A stretch of DNA of 20,959 nt from DASUFI01 sp036274635 (lineage in GTDB: Bacteria; Planctomycetota; B15-G4). Location of the stretch: positions 1 to 20,959 of the forward strand of contig DASUFI010000269.1 of the NCBI GenBank assembly GCA_036274635.1. The letters are read 5' to 3'. Each line of letters opens with the position of its first letter. Position 1 is the first letter of the stretch. Under the pieces are notes generated by a model. That model was not told the DNA's origin and did no database searches. It worked only from the letters and a program-made list of their open reading frames with translations. Below, one piece after another: positions 14,251-20,959 of this stretch. The position numbers and the translations under genes are program-made.

Positions 14251-17166
14251 ATGTCCCGTCGGCCGATGCTCGCGTCCGCCCTGCTCGCACTCGCCGCCTG
14301 CGGCTCGCCTCCGCAGCCCGCTTCCCCGCCGCCGGCCGCCGCACCATTGAAGCCCCCCGCTGCCGCTGCTCCGGCCGCGGCCGCGCCCGCAGCCGCACCC
14401 ACCCCCGCCTCCGTGCTCAACGTCCGCCACGGCTCCGGCCGCCTGCCCTTCGAGGAAGCCGTGCTCGACAACGGCCTGCGTGTGGTCTCGCTCGAGGACC
14501 ACAGCGCGCCCATCGTCGCCGTGCAGCTCTGGTACCACGTGGGCAGCAAGGACGAGCAGCCCGACCGCCAGGGCTTCGCGCACATGTTCGAGCACATGAT
14601 GTTCCGGGGCACGGACCGGCTCGGGCCCAAGGACCACTTCGACTACATCCGCCGCACGGGCGGCGACTGCAACGCCTACACTTCCTTCGACCAGACGGTG
14701 TACGTGCAGGAGCTGCCCGCCAACCAGCTCGAGATGGTGCTCTGGCTGGAGGCCGAGCGCATGTCGGCGCTGAAGATCGACGAGGGCGGCTTCGCGACCG
14801 AGCGCAAGGTGGTCGAGGAGGAGCGGCGCCTCGGCCTCAACCAGCCCTACGGCGACGTGCTGGAGAAGCTGCTCGCGGACCTGTTCACCGTGCACCCCTA
14901 CCGCTGGTCCGCCATCGGGCAGATCGAGCACCTGCGCGCGAGCACGGCCGACGAGATCCAGGCCTTCTGGGACAAGTATTACGTCCCCAACAACTGCACG
15001 CTGGTCGTGGTCGGCGACGTGACCAGCGAGCAGGTGCTGGCGCTGGCGCAGAAGAGCTTCGGCTGGATCCCGCGCTGCCCCGACCCGCCGCGCGTCACGC
15101 TGACGGAGCCGGAGCAGACCGGGCTGCAGCACTTCCGCATCAAGCCCGACAACGGCCCGGTGCCCGTCGCGGCCATCGCCTTCCGCGCGGTGCCCGACGG
15201 CCACCCGGACGCGGTGGCGCTCGAGCTGCTCATGTCCATCCTGGGCGGCGGCGAGAGCTCGCGCGTCTACATCGACCTCGTGCGGCGCAAGGACATCGCG
15301 GTGGCCGGCTTCGGCGCCTTCATCGGGCTCGAGCAGGCGGGCTTCGCGGGGCTCGCGGGCGTGTGCATGCCGCTGGGCGATACCGACGCCGTCCTGGCCG
15401 CGCTGTGGGAGCAGGTGGAGAAGGTCAAGGCCGAGGGCGTCACCGAGGAGGAGCTAGCCAAGGCCCGCAAGCAGGCCCTGCGCGCCGACGTGACCAAGCT
15501 GCTCACCGTCGCCAGCAAGGCCAGCGCGCTGGGCCAGGCGGCCACTCTCTACGGCGACACGCAGGAGGCCAACGAGCGCATCCACCGCATGGAGACGGTG
15601 ACCGCCGCCGACCTGCAGCGCGTGGCGCAGAAGTACCTGGTGAAGGAGCGCGCCAACGAGATCGTCATCGCGCCGGGCCTGCTGTCGGCCGCCAAGACCA
15701 TGCTCTCGATGGGCACCAAGGAAGGCGACCAGCCCGCCATGGAGAGCGCCCGCGAGGTCGAGGGCGGCCACCGCGCCACGGCCGCCGGCCCCAAGGCCAC
15801 CGCGCACCCGCCCCAGGGCTACCCCACCGCGCCGCCCGTCGCCCCGCCCCTCGCCAGCGGCGTCTCGCTGCCCAAGCAGACCGCCGAGCTCGACAACGGC
15901 CTGCACCTCGTGCTGGTCGAGAACCACGAGCTGCCCTTCGTCTCCGCGAGCCTCGACGTGCGCGCCGGCGCCTTCACCGAGGACCCGGCCTTCCCCGGCA
16001 CCGCCAGCCTCGCCGCCGGCCTGGTGACCAAGGGCACCGTCGCCCGCGACGCCGAGGCCCTGGCGGCCGAGCTCGAGCGCAACGCCATCGACCTCGGTGC
16101 CGGCGCCAGCCACGACAGCGCCTCCGTCACCGTCTCCGCCCTCACCGAGGACTCCGAGCGCGCCCTGCGCCTGCTGGCCGAGGTCGTGCAAGCCCCGCGC
16201 TTCGATTCCGCCGAGTTCAAGCGCCTGCGCGACCAGACCGCCACCGGCATGGCCATCTCCGAGAAGGCGCCCGGCGTCATCGCCGAGCGCCAGTTCGACC
16301 ACGCGCTGTGGGGCGACCATCCTTACGGCCGCCCCGCCGAGGGCACCGCCAAGGACCTGCAGAAGCTGGACGCCGAGCGCCTCGCCACCTGGTGGTCCGA
16401 GTGGGTGCGGCCGGACACCAGCACCCTCTACCTCTCCGGCGACCTCACGCTGGCCGAGGCCAAGCGCATCGCCGGCCGCTACCTGGGCAGCTGGGAAGCC
16501 GAGGGCCCCTCGCCCGACGTGCCCCTGCCCGCCTTCCAGCCGCCCGCCGGCACGCGCATCACCCTGATCGACAAGCCCGGCGCCATCCAGTCCGAGATCC
16601 GCGCCGGCCACGGCGGCATCACCCGCCGCAACCCGCTCTACGCCACCGCCGGCGTCCTCTCCCAATGCTTCGGCGGCTCCTTCAGCAGCCGCCTCAACGA
16701 CGTGATCCGCGTCCAGAAGGGCCTCACCTACGGCGCGTCCGGCGGCCTCTCCAGCCAGCGCTTCGGCGGCGAGTTCGAGGTGCGCACCTTCACGCGCACC
16801 CCGACCACCGCCGAGACCGTCAGCGCCGTCATCGCCGAGGTCAAGCGCCTCGTGGCCGAGCCGCCCCAGGGCAAGGAGCTGGACGACGCCGTCGCCTACA
16901 TGGTCGGCTCCTTCGCCGGCAGCCTCGAGACGCCGCAGGACATCGCCGGCCGCCTCTGGACCCTCGAGCTCAACGGCCTGCCCGACGACTGGTACGCCGA
17001 CTACCTCGGACGCGTGGCCTCCACCACCTCCGAGGACCTGCAGCGCTGCGCCCAGGAGCTGCTGCAGCCCGAGCGCATGGTCATCGTCGTCGTCGGCGAC
17101 GCCAGCCGCGTGAAGGAGGAGCTGGAGAAGATCGCCCCCGTGGACGTGGTGACCGAGGGCGGGTAG
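14251..17166 (+). CDS. M16 family zinc metalloprotease, two-domain lipoprotein, 971 aa
   Basis: Exported peptidase with pitrilysin/insulinase fold. The N-terminus is a lipoprotein signal with lipobox LAAC and acylated Cys17, then an Ala/Pro-rich linker (19-53). The first M16 half has the inverted zinc motif HMFEH (His111, Glu114, His115) with the third ligand at about Glu190 in RKVVEEERR, the expected 74-76 residue spacing. A linker around 505-545 leads to a second M16 half starting with TAELDNGLHLVLVENHELPF, which lacks HxxEH (TASLAAGLVTKGT) but has the partner-domain motif VQKGLTYGASGG. So both halves of an M16B-type heterodimer are fused in one chain, active in the first. Likely degrades peptides in the periplasm or at the outer membrane. 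Substrate unknown. Confidence 0.93.
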   Translation: MSRRPMLASALLALAACGSPPQPASPPPAAAPLKPPAAAAPAAAAPAAAPTPASVLNVRHGSGRLPFEEAVLDNGLRVVSLEDHSAPIVAVQLWYHVGSKDEQPDRQGFAHMFEHMMFRGTDRLGPKDHFDYIRRTGGDCNAYTSFDQTVYVQELPANQLEMVLWLEAERMSALKIDEGGFATERKVVEEERRLGLNQPYGDVLEKLLADLFTVHPYRWSAIGQIEHLRASTADEIQAFWDKYYVPNNCTLVVVGDVTSEQVLALAQKSFGWIPRCPDPPRVTLTEPEQTGLQHFRIKPDNGPVPVAAIAFRAVPDGHPDAVALELLMSILGGGESSRVYIDLVRRKDIAVAGFGAFIGLEQAGFAGLAGVCMPLGDTDAVLAALWEQVEKVKAEGVTEEELAKARKQALRADVTKLLTVASKASALGQAATLYGDTQEANERIHRMETVTAADLQRVAQKYLVKERANEIVIAPGLLSAAKTMLSMGTKEGDQPAMESAREVEGGHRATAAGPKATAHPPQGYPTAPPVAPPLASGVSLPKQTAELDNGLHLVLVENHELPFVSASLDVRAGAFTEDPAFPGTASLAAGLVTKGTVARDAEALAAELERNAIDLGAGASHDSASVTVSALTEDSERALRLLAEVVQAPRFDSAEFKRLRDQTATGMAISEKAPGVIAERQFDHALWGDHPYGRPAEGTAKDLQKLDAERLATWWSEWVRPDTSTLYLSGDLTLAEAKRIAGRYLGSWEAEGPSPDVPLPAFQPPAGTRITLIDKPGAIQSEIRAGHGGITRRNPLYATAGVLSQCFGGSFSSRLNDVIRVQKGLTYGASGGLSSQRFGGEFEVRTFTRTPTTAETVSAVIAEVKRLVAEPPQGKELDDAVAYMVGSFAGSLETPQDIAGRLWTLELNGLPDDWYADYLGRVASTTSEDLQRCAQELLQPERMVIVVVGDASRVKEELEKIAPVDVVTEGG

Positions 17167-17220
17167 CGGCCGGGGGCGGCGCCGAGACCCAGACTGCGCG
17201 CGCATCCTCGTGGCGCGCCG

Positions 17221-17357
17221 CGAACCGAAGCAATGCATAGGCAGTGCTTCAAGGCAGCTTCAGTGCGTCCTGCGGCGTCCTCAACTGAAGCGCTGCAAAT
17301 GCACTGCTTCAGGCAAGCTTCAGTGCGTCTCTCGGCGCCCTGGACTGAAGCACTGCA
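17221..17357 (+). repeat. 60-bp tandem repeat (two full, one partial unit) with phased GCTTCA/TGAAGC motifs
   Basis: Units 17221-17280 and 17281-17340 match at about 45 of 60 positions without gaps, and 17341-17357 begins a third. Each unit carries GAAGC, then GCTTCA twice 11 bp apart (17246 and 17257; 17306 and 17317), then TGAAGC in the next unit (17286, 17346). GAAGCAATGC-ATAG-GCAGTGCTTC is a near-perfect inverted repeat. It lies between the M16 stop and aconitase, with less G/C than its surroundings. Operator array is the favoured reading. Confidence 0.75.
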
Positions 17358-17401
17358 CGCCCGATTTGCGCCGGCCGCGCCCTTGACCTAGGGTGGACGC
17401 C

Positions 17402-19681
17402 ATGCCCGACGCCGACCTCCCGCGCATCGAATCCCTGTATGGCCGCCTCGCCGCCACGCACGCCGACTTCCGCCGCCGCCTCGGCCGCGCGCTGACGCTG
17501 GCGGAGAAGATCCTGCTGGCGCACCTGGGCGAGCCGGCGGGCCGCCTCCCGGAGCGCGGCCGCACCTACGACGACCTGCTGCCCGACCGCGTGGCCATGC
17601 AGGACGCGACGGCGCAGATGGCGCTGCTGCAGTTCGGCATGGCGGGCCGGCCGCGCGTGGCGGTGCCCAGCACGGTGCACTGCGACCACCTCATCACGGC
17701 GCGGGTCGGACGGGACGCGGATCTCAAGACGGCGAATGAGCAGAACGCCGAGGTGTACGCCTTCCTCAAGTCCGCCTCGGCGCGCTACGGCATCGGCTTC
17801 TGGGAGCCGGGCAGCGGCATCATCCACCAGGTGGTGCTGGAGAACTACGCCTTCCCCGGCGGCCTCATGATCGGGACGGACAGCCACACGCCCAACGCGG
17901 GCGGCCTGGGCATGGTGGCCATCGGCGTGGGCGGCGCGGACGCGATGGAGGTCATGGCCGGGCTGCCGTTCAACGTGAAGTGGCCCAAGCTCATCGGCGT
18001 GAAGCTGGTCGGCAAGCTGGACGGCTGGACGTCGCCCAAGGACGTGATCCTCAAGGTGTGCGAGATCCTCACCGTGAAGGGCGGCACGGGCGCCATCGTC
18101 GAGTACTTCGGGCCGGGCGCGGACAGCATCTCGTGCACGGGCAAGGGCACCATCTGCAACATGGGCGCCGAGCACGGCGCGACGACGTCGCTGTTCCCCT
18201 TCGACGACGCCATGGCGCGCTACCTGCGCGCGACGGGGCGCGGGGGCTGGGCGGCGGCGGCGGAGAAGCGCCGCGCGGAGCTGCGCGCGGACCCGGAGGT
18301 GGAGACCGAGCCCGAGCGCTTCTTCGACCGCGTCATCGAGATCGACCTGTCGCAGCTCTCGCCCATCCTCGTGGGGCCGCACACGCCCGACCTCGCGCGG
18401 CCGCTGGCGGACGTGCGGGACGAGGCGCAGCGCAGCGGCTGGCCGGTGAACCTGAAGGCCGCGCTGATCGGCTCGTGCACCAACAGCTCCTACGAGGACA
18501 TGACGCGCGCCGCCTCCGTCGCCGCGCAGGCGCGGGCCGCGGGCCTCAAGGTGCGGGTCCCGCTCATGGTCACGCCCGGCAGCAACACCATCGACACGAC
18601 CATCCGTCGCGACGGGCAGATGCAGGTGCTGGCGGACATCGGCGCGACGGTGCTGGCGAACGCCTGCGGCCCGTGCATCGGGCAGTGGAAGCGCGAGGAC
18701 ATCCAGGCCGGCGAGACCAACTCGATCGTGACGTCGTACAACCGCAACTTCTCCGGGCGCAACGACGGCAACGCGGCCACGCTGGCCTTCATCGGCAGCC
18801 CGGAGGTGGTCGTGGCCATGGCCCTCGCGGGGCGCCTCGACTTCGACCCGCGGCGCGACGCGCTGGCGGCTCCGGACGGGAAGGCGGTGCACCTGTCGCC
18901 GCCCTCGGGCGACGAGCTGCCGAAGCTGGGCCTCGCCACGGGCCTCGCCGGCCTGACCGAGCCGCCCGCCGACGGCAGCCGCATCAGCCTGGCCGTCTCC
19001 CCCACGTCCGAGCGCCTGCAGCTCCTCGAGCCCTTCGAGCCGATCACGCCCGAAAAGCTGCGCGACCTGCCGGTGCTGCTCAAGGTCAAGGGCAAGTGCA
19101 CGACGGACCACGTCTCGCCCGCGGGCAAGTGGCTGCGCTACCGCGGGCATCTCGAGAAGATCAGCGACAACGCCTTCACCGGTGCCACGAACGCCTTCGC
19201 GTCGGCGGTGGGCACGGGCATCAACGTCTTCAGCGAGGCCGTGGCGCCGCTGCCCGACATCGCCAAGGACTACAAGCGCCGCGGCCTGGGGTGGGTGGTC
19301 GTCGCCGACGTGAACTACGGCGAGGGCAGCTCGCGCGAGCACGCCGCGATGTCGCCGCGCTTCCTCGGCTGCCGCGCCATCCTCGCGCGCAGCTTCGCGC
19401 GCATCGCCGAGACCAACCTCAAGAAGCAGGGCCTGCTGCCGCTGGTCTTCCGCGACCCGGCCGGCTGGGAGGTGATCCAGGCCGAGGACCGGCTGAGCTT
19501 CGCGGGCGTCGATGAGCTGGCGCCGGGCTCCGAGGTGCGCGTGACGGCCAGGCACAAGGACGGCAGCTCGGCCACCTTCGACTGCACGCACACGCTGAAC
19601 GAGCTGCAGATCGCCTGGTTCCGGGCGGGCTCGGCCCTGAACTTCCTGCGCCAGCAGCGGCCGCAGGGCGTGGGGGTGTGA
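17402..19681 (+). CDS. Aconitate hydratase, mitochondrial-type, 759 aa
   Basis: TCA-cycle enzyme converting citrate to isocitrate through cis-aconitate with a [4Fe-4S] cluster. Start ATG 17402 has GGTGG 6 nt upstream; a GTG at 17393 would leave no ribosome site. Cluster ligands are Cys359 (GSCTNSSYEDM), Cys422 and Cys425 (ACGPCIGQW). Other family signatures are QDATAQMALLQF (67-78), HCDHL (93-97), GTDSHTPNAGGLG (158-170) and the swivel-domain GEGSSREHAAM with the catalytic Ser. Size and the sequence pattern fit the mitochondrial-type (ACO2-like) branch rather than the roughly 890-residue AcnA/IRP1 or the AcnB types. The 60-bp repeats directly upstream may control it. It converges on the GNAT gene. 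Confidence 0.94.
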   Translation: MPDADLPRIESLYGRLAATHADFRRRLGRALTLAEKILLAHLGEPAGRLPERGRTYDDLLPDRVAMQDATAQMALLQFGMAGRPRVAVPSTVHCDHLITARVGRDADLKTANEQNAEVYAFLKSASARYGIGFWEPGSGIIHQVVLENYAFPGGLMIGTDSHTPNAGGLGMVAIGVGGADAMEVMAGLPFNVKWPKLIGVKLVGKLDGWTSPKDVILKVCEILTVKGGTGAIVEYFGPGADSISCTGKGTICNMGAEHGATTSLFPFDDAMARYLRATGRGGWAAAAEKRRAELRADPEVETEPERFFDRVIEIDLSQLSPILVGPHTPDLARPLADVRDEAQRSGWPVNLKAALIGSCTNSSYEDMTRAASVAAQARAAGLKVRVPLMVTPGSNTIDTTIRRDGQMQVLADIGATVLANACGPCIGQWKREDIQAGETNSIVTSYNRNFSGRNDGNAATLAFIGSPEVVVAMALAGRLDFDPRRDALAAPDGKAVHLSPPSGDELPKLGLATGLAGLTEPPADGSRISLAVSPTSERLQLLEPFEPITPEKLRDLPVLLKVKGKCTTDHVSPAGKWLRYRGHLEKISDNAFTGATNAFASAVGTGINVFSEAVAPLPDIAKDYKRRGLGWVVVADVNYGEGSSREHAAMSPRFLGCRAILARSFARIAETNLKKQGLLPLVFRDPAGWEVIQAEDRLSFAGVDELAPGSEVRVTARHKDGSSATFDCTHTLNELQIAWFRAGSALNFLRQQRPQGVGV

Positions 19682-19682
19682 G

Positions 19683-19723
19683 GGGCGCGGCGTGGCGCCC
19701 GGCACGTTGAGCCAGCTCGCTCA
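19683..19723. terminator. Short inverted repeats between convergent aconitase and GNAT genes
   Basis: GGGCGC (19683-19688) pairs with GCGCCC (19695-19700) immediately after the aconitase stop, and TGAGC (19708-19712) pairs with GCTCA (19719-19723), which includes the GNAT stop. Neither has a T tract. A weak bidirectional terminator is plausible from position only. Confidence 0.35.
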
Positions 19724-20185
19724 GGCCGGCGCGGTGAAGTCCTCCTCGTAGAAGAGGTAGTGCGTGCGCCGCATGCCGACGGCGGCGTAGGTGGCCTGCG
19801 CGGCCCGGTTGTCCTGGTCCACGTAGAGCCGCACTCCGCACACCTGCGTGTCCGCGCGCGCCTCGGCCAGCACCGACTCGTGCAGCGCGCGGTACACGCC
19901 GCGGCCGCGCGCCTCCGGCACCACGTACACGCTCTGGATCCACCAGAACCAGCCGTTGCGCCAGTCGCTCCACTCGCGTGTGAGGAGCAGGGCGCCGGCG
20001 ACGCGGCCGCCGAGCTCGGCCACGAGGTAGCGGCCGCGCCCGGTGTCCGCGAGCACCGCGGCCACGCCGGGCTGCAGGCGAGCCGGGTCGAGGCGCTTGC
20101 CCTCGGTCTCCTGCGCCATGCTGGCGTTGAAGGCGATCAGCTGGTCGAGGTCGGCGCGAGTGGCGGGACGGACCGTGACGGCCAT
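19721..20185 (-). CDS. GNAT-family N-acetyltransferase, 154 aa
   Basis: Cytosolic acetyl-CoA-dependent acyltransferase, substrate unknown. Start ATG 20185 is preceded by GGAG 6 nt upstream and gives the typical N-terminus VTVRPATRADLDQLIAFN; an upstream in-frame start 33 nt earlier lacks a ribosome site. The acetyl-CoA motif is WWIQSVYVVPEARGRGVYRAL (about 82-101), with the pyrophosphate loop R-G-R-G-V-Y at 93-98, and motif B is DNRAAQATYAAVGM (125-138). The C-terminus HYLFYEEDF is common in single-domain GNATs. It may acetylate small amines, amino acids or protein N-termini. It is convergent with aconitase and divergent from the short frame/tryptophanase region. Confidence 0.9.
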   Translation of the reverse strand: MAVTVRPATRADLDQLIAFNASMAQETEGKRLDPARLQPGVAAVLADTGRGRYLVAELGGRVAGALLLTREWSDWRNGWFWWIQSVYVVPEARGRGVYRALHESVLAEARADTQVCGVRLYVDQDNRAAQATYAAVGMRRTHYLFYEEDFTAPA

Positions 20186-20208
20186 GCGCGGCTCCGGCAG
20201 GGACCGCG

Positions 20209-20214
20209 AGCGTA
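20209..20214 (-). promoter_or_regulatory. Possible -10 element of the GNAT gene
   Basis: On the minus strand TACGCT (20214-20209), preceded by GC, lies 23 nt before the start codon. The same GCTACGCT octamer occurs before tRNA-His. No convincing -35 is seen (GTCACG at 18-nt spacing). Confidence 0.28.
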
Positions 20215-20275
20215 GCAAGCCGCCGCCGGGCGCGTGACGGCGACGCGCTGGCGGGCCGGCCGTCTTCGGCGGCCG

Positions 20276-20440
20276 TCAGTCCTCGGCGTCGTCGACGACC
20301 TCGACCGGCTCGCGCAGCAGCTCGGCATGGAAGCGGGCGAGGTCGGCGTTGGTCCAGCCGTCGAAGCCGAGGCAGGTGTCGTGCTCCAGCGTCTGCGTGT
20401 CGCAGGCGAGCTGTCCTGGATTGGGGGTTTTTCCCCCACG
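20276..20440 (-). pseudogene. Short coding-like frame without a usable start (fragment, frameshifted gene or misassembled start)
   Basis: Ends with TGA at 20276-20278. From about 20413 downward nearly every third base is G or C, the signature of real genes here, and the product reads QLACDTQTLEHDTCLGFDGW, then TNADLARFHAELLREPVEVV and an acidic DDAED end. Above 20413 the bias breaks, and no ATG, GTG or TTG exists in frame. The nearest start, GTG at 20439, is in a different frame, separated by the run GGGGGAAAAACCCCC (minus strand, 20437-20423). One extra base in that run would join it to this frame and give a protein of about 53 residues. I recognise no family. A lost 5' end, a sequencing indel in the homopolymer run, or a nonstandard start are all possible. 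Confidence 0.45.
20423..20437. repeat. G5-T5-C5 hairpin-forming run
   Basis: Plus strand GGGGGTTTTTCCCCC: a 5-bp G/C stem with a T5 loop (A5 on the minus strand). It lies between the short minus-strand frame and the tryptophanase gene. Such runs are prone to indel errors and slippage. It is the only such run in the window. Confidence 0.6.
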
Positions 20441-20597
20441 CGAGGGGAAGGATGCGCGCGCCGGCAGGCTTCCGGAGCGGCGCGGAGACGGCCCGGCGGC
20501 CCGCCGCAAGCCCGGGCGCCCCGCAGCGGGCGGCGGGCCCGGCCTTCCGCGACGGCGCGCCAGTTGCTCCCTGCGCAGCGGCCCCACCGGAGTTCCC

Positions 20598-20959
20598 ATG
20601 CCCGTCATCTTCGAGCCCTTCCGCATCAAGGTCGTCGAGCCCATCCCGCTGCTGAGCGCGGAGGAGCGCCGCGCGCACCTCGAGCAGGCGGGCTTCAACC
20701 TCTTCGCGCTGCACGCCCAGCACGTCACCTTCGACCTCCTCACCGACAGCGGCGCCTCGGCCATGTCCGCCGCGCAGTGGGCGGCGCTGGTGGAGGGCGA
20801 CGAGTCCTACGCCGGCTCGCGCAGCTTCTTCGAGCTCGAGGCCGTGGTGCGCGACCTCACCGGCTACCGCCACCTCATCCCCACCCACCAGGGCCGCGCG
20901 GCCGAGCGCATCCTCTTCTCGCTCACCGTGCAGCCCGGCGCGGTGGTGCCGAGCAACGC
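20598..20959 (+). CDS. Tryptophanase / tyrosine phenol-lyase family, N-terminal 120 residues (runs off window)
   Basis: PLP-dependent beta-eliminating lyase that splits Trp (to indole, pyruvate, ammonia) or Tyr (to phenol, pyruvate, ammonia). ATG 20598 has CGGAG 7 nt upstream. Visible signatures are EPFRIKVVEPIPLLS at residues 6-20, FDLLTDSGASAM (45-56), GDESYAGSRSFFELE (67-81) and LIPTHQGRAAERIL (93-106), the last including the residues around the PLP phosphate site. The PLP lysine and the residues that separate tryptophanase from tyrosine phenol-lyase are beyond the window. Full members are about 460-475 residues, so roughly a quarter is present. No TnaC-like leader peptide was recognised upstream. 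Confidence 0.9.
   Translation, partial: MPVIFEPFRIKVVEPIPLLSAEERRAHLEQAGFNLFALHAQHVTFDLLTDSGASAMSAAQWAALVEGDESYAGSRSFFELEAVVRDLTGYRHLIPTHQGRAAERILFSLTVQPGAVVPSN

Noticed and set aside
17221..17357. Tandem 60-bp repeat considered as a CRISPR array or an intrinsic terminator
   Set aside because: Similarity runs through the whole 60-bp unit with no repeat/spacer division, only 2.3 units exist and no cas genes are near. The GAAGC stems are not followed by a T tract.
17393..17401. GTG at 17393 as the aconitase start
   Set aside because: It overlaps the only Shine-Dalgarno-like sequence (GGTGG), which is correctly spaced for the ATG at 17402.
20452..20655. Plus-strand short frame before tryptophanase as a TnaC-like leader peptide
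   Set aside because: It overlaps the tryptophanase start in another frame, is Ala/Arg/Pro-rich, and lacks the Trp and Pro pattern of a TnaC-like peptide.

Overview
This is a very GC-rich (by eye about 70%), gene-dense chromosomal window from a Gram-negative bacterium. A lipoprotein, a periplasmic glucan system (OpgG/OpgH) and high G/C in third codon positions are all visible. Every complete gene looks intact, and there is no phage, insertion sequence or CRISPR array. I cannot fix the phylum. OpgGH and the CoA operon point toward Proteobacteria, while the mitochondrial-type aconitase is also common in Myxococcota, Planctomycetota and Bacteroidota.

Layout. (1) 2-3430, plus strand: a tight acyl-CoA operon (3-hydroxyacyl-CoA dehydrogenase 3' end, SDR, crotonase-fold enzyme, [2Fe-2S] thioredoxin-fold ferredoxin, acyl-CoA dehydrogenase). 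Three of its four junctions are 4-nt GTGA stop/start overlaps. The crotonase lacks both standard hydratase glutamates, so the operon may be the lower part of an aromatic- or alicyclic-CoA pathway rather than plain fatty-acid beta-oxidation. (2) 3534-3611: tRNA-His(GTG), converging across a large nested hairpin on a minus-strand gene (3829-4875) for an unusual stress protein. That protein has one KGG-type motif, acidic blocks and a 156-residue RS/RGG-like tail with no acidic residue. Its leader carries an intrinsic-terminator-like hairpin directly before the Shine-Dalgarno. (3) 4918-5566: no gene; a cluster of inverted repeats. (4) 5567-9471: opgG-opgH (GTGA overlap) and a small membrane protein, for osmoregulated periplasmic glucan synthesis. 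(5) 9541-9616: tRNA-Lys(CTT) with a recognisable promoter. (6) 9761-13099: large-subunit catalase (KatE type), ferritin-like protein and a 119-residue protein of unknown function in one unit, probably for oxidative protection. Its last stop codon abuts the stop of a convergent YihY/BrkB-family membrane protein gene (13100-14029). (7) 14251-17166: two-domain M16 zinc protease lipoprotein. (8) 17221-17357: 60-bp tandem repeats with phased GCTTCA/TGAAGC motifs, directly before aconitase (17402-19681). (9) 19721-20185 minus: GNAT acetyltransferase. (10) 20276-20440 minus: short coding-like frame with no usable start. (11) 20598-end: 5' part of a tryptophanase/tyrosine phenol-lyase gene.

The best candidates for something undescribed are the KGG-RS/RGG protein with its leader hairpin, the tandem-repeat operator-like array before aconitase, the catalase/ferritin-like/unknown triad, and the short frame beside a G5-A5-C5 run at 20276-20440. 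Nothing here was checked against a database. Family names rest on motif recognition.
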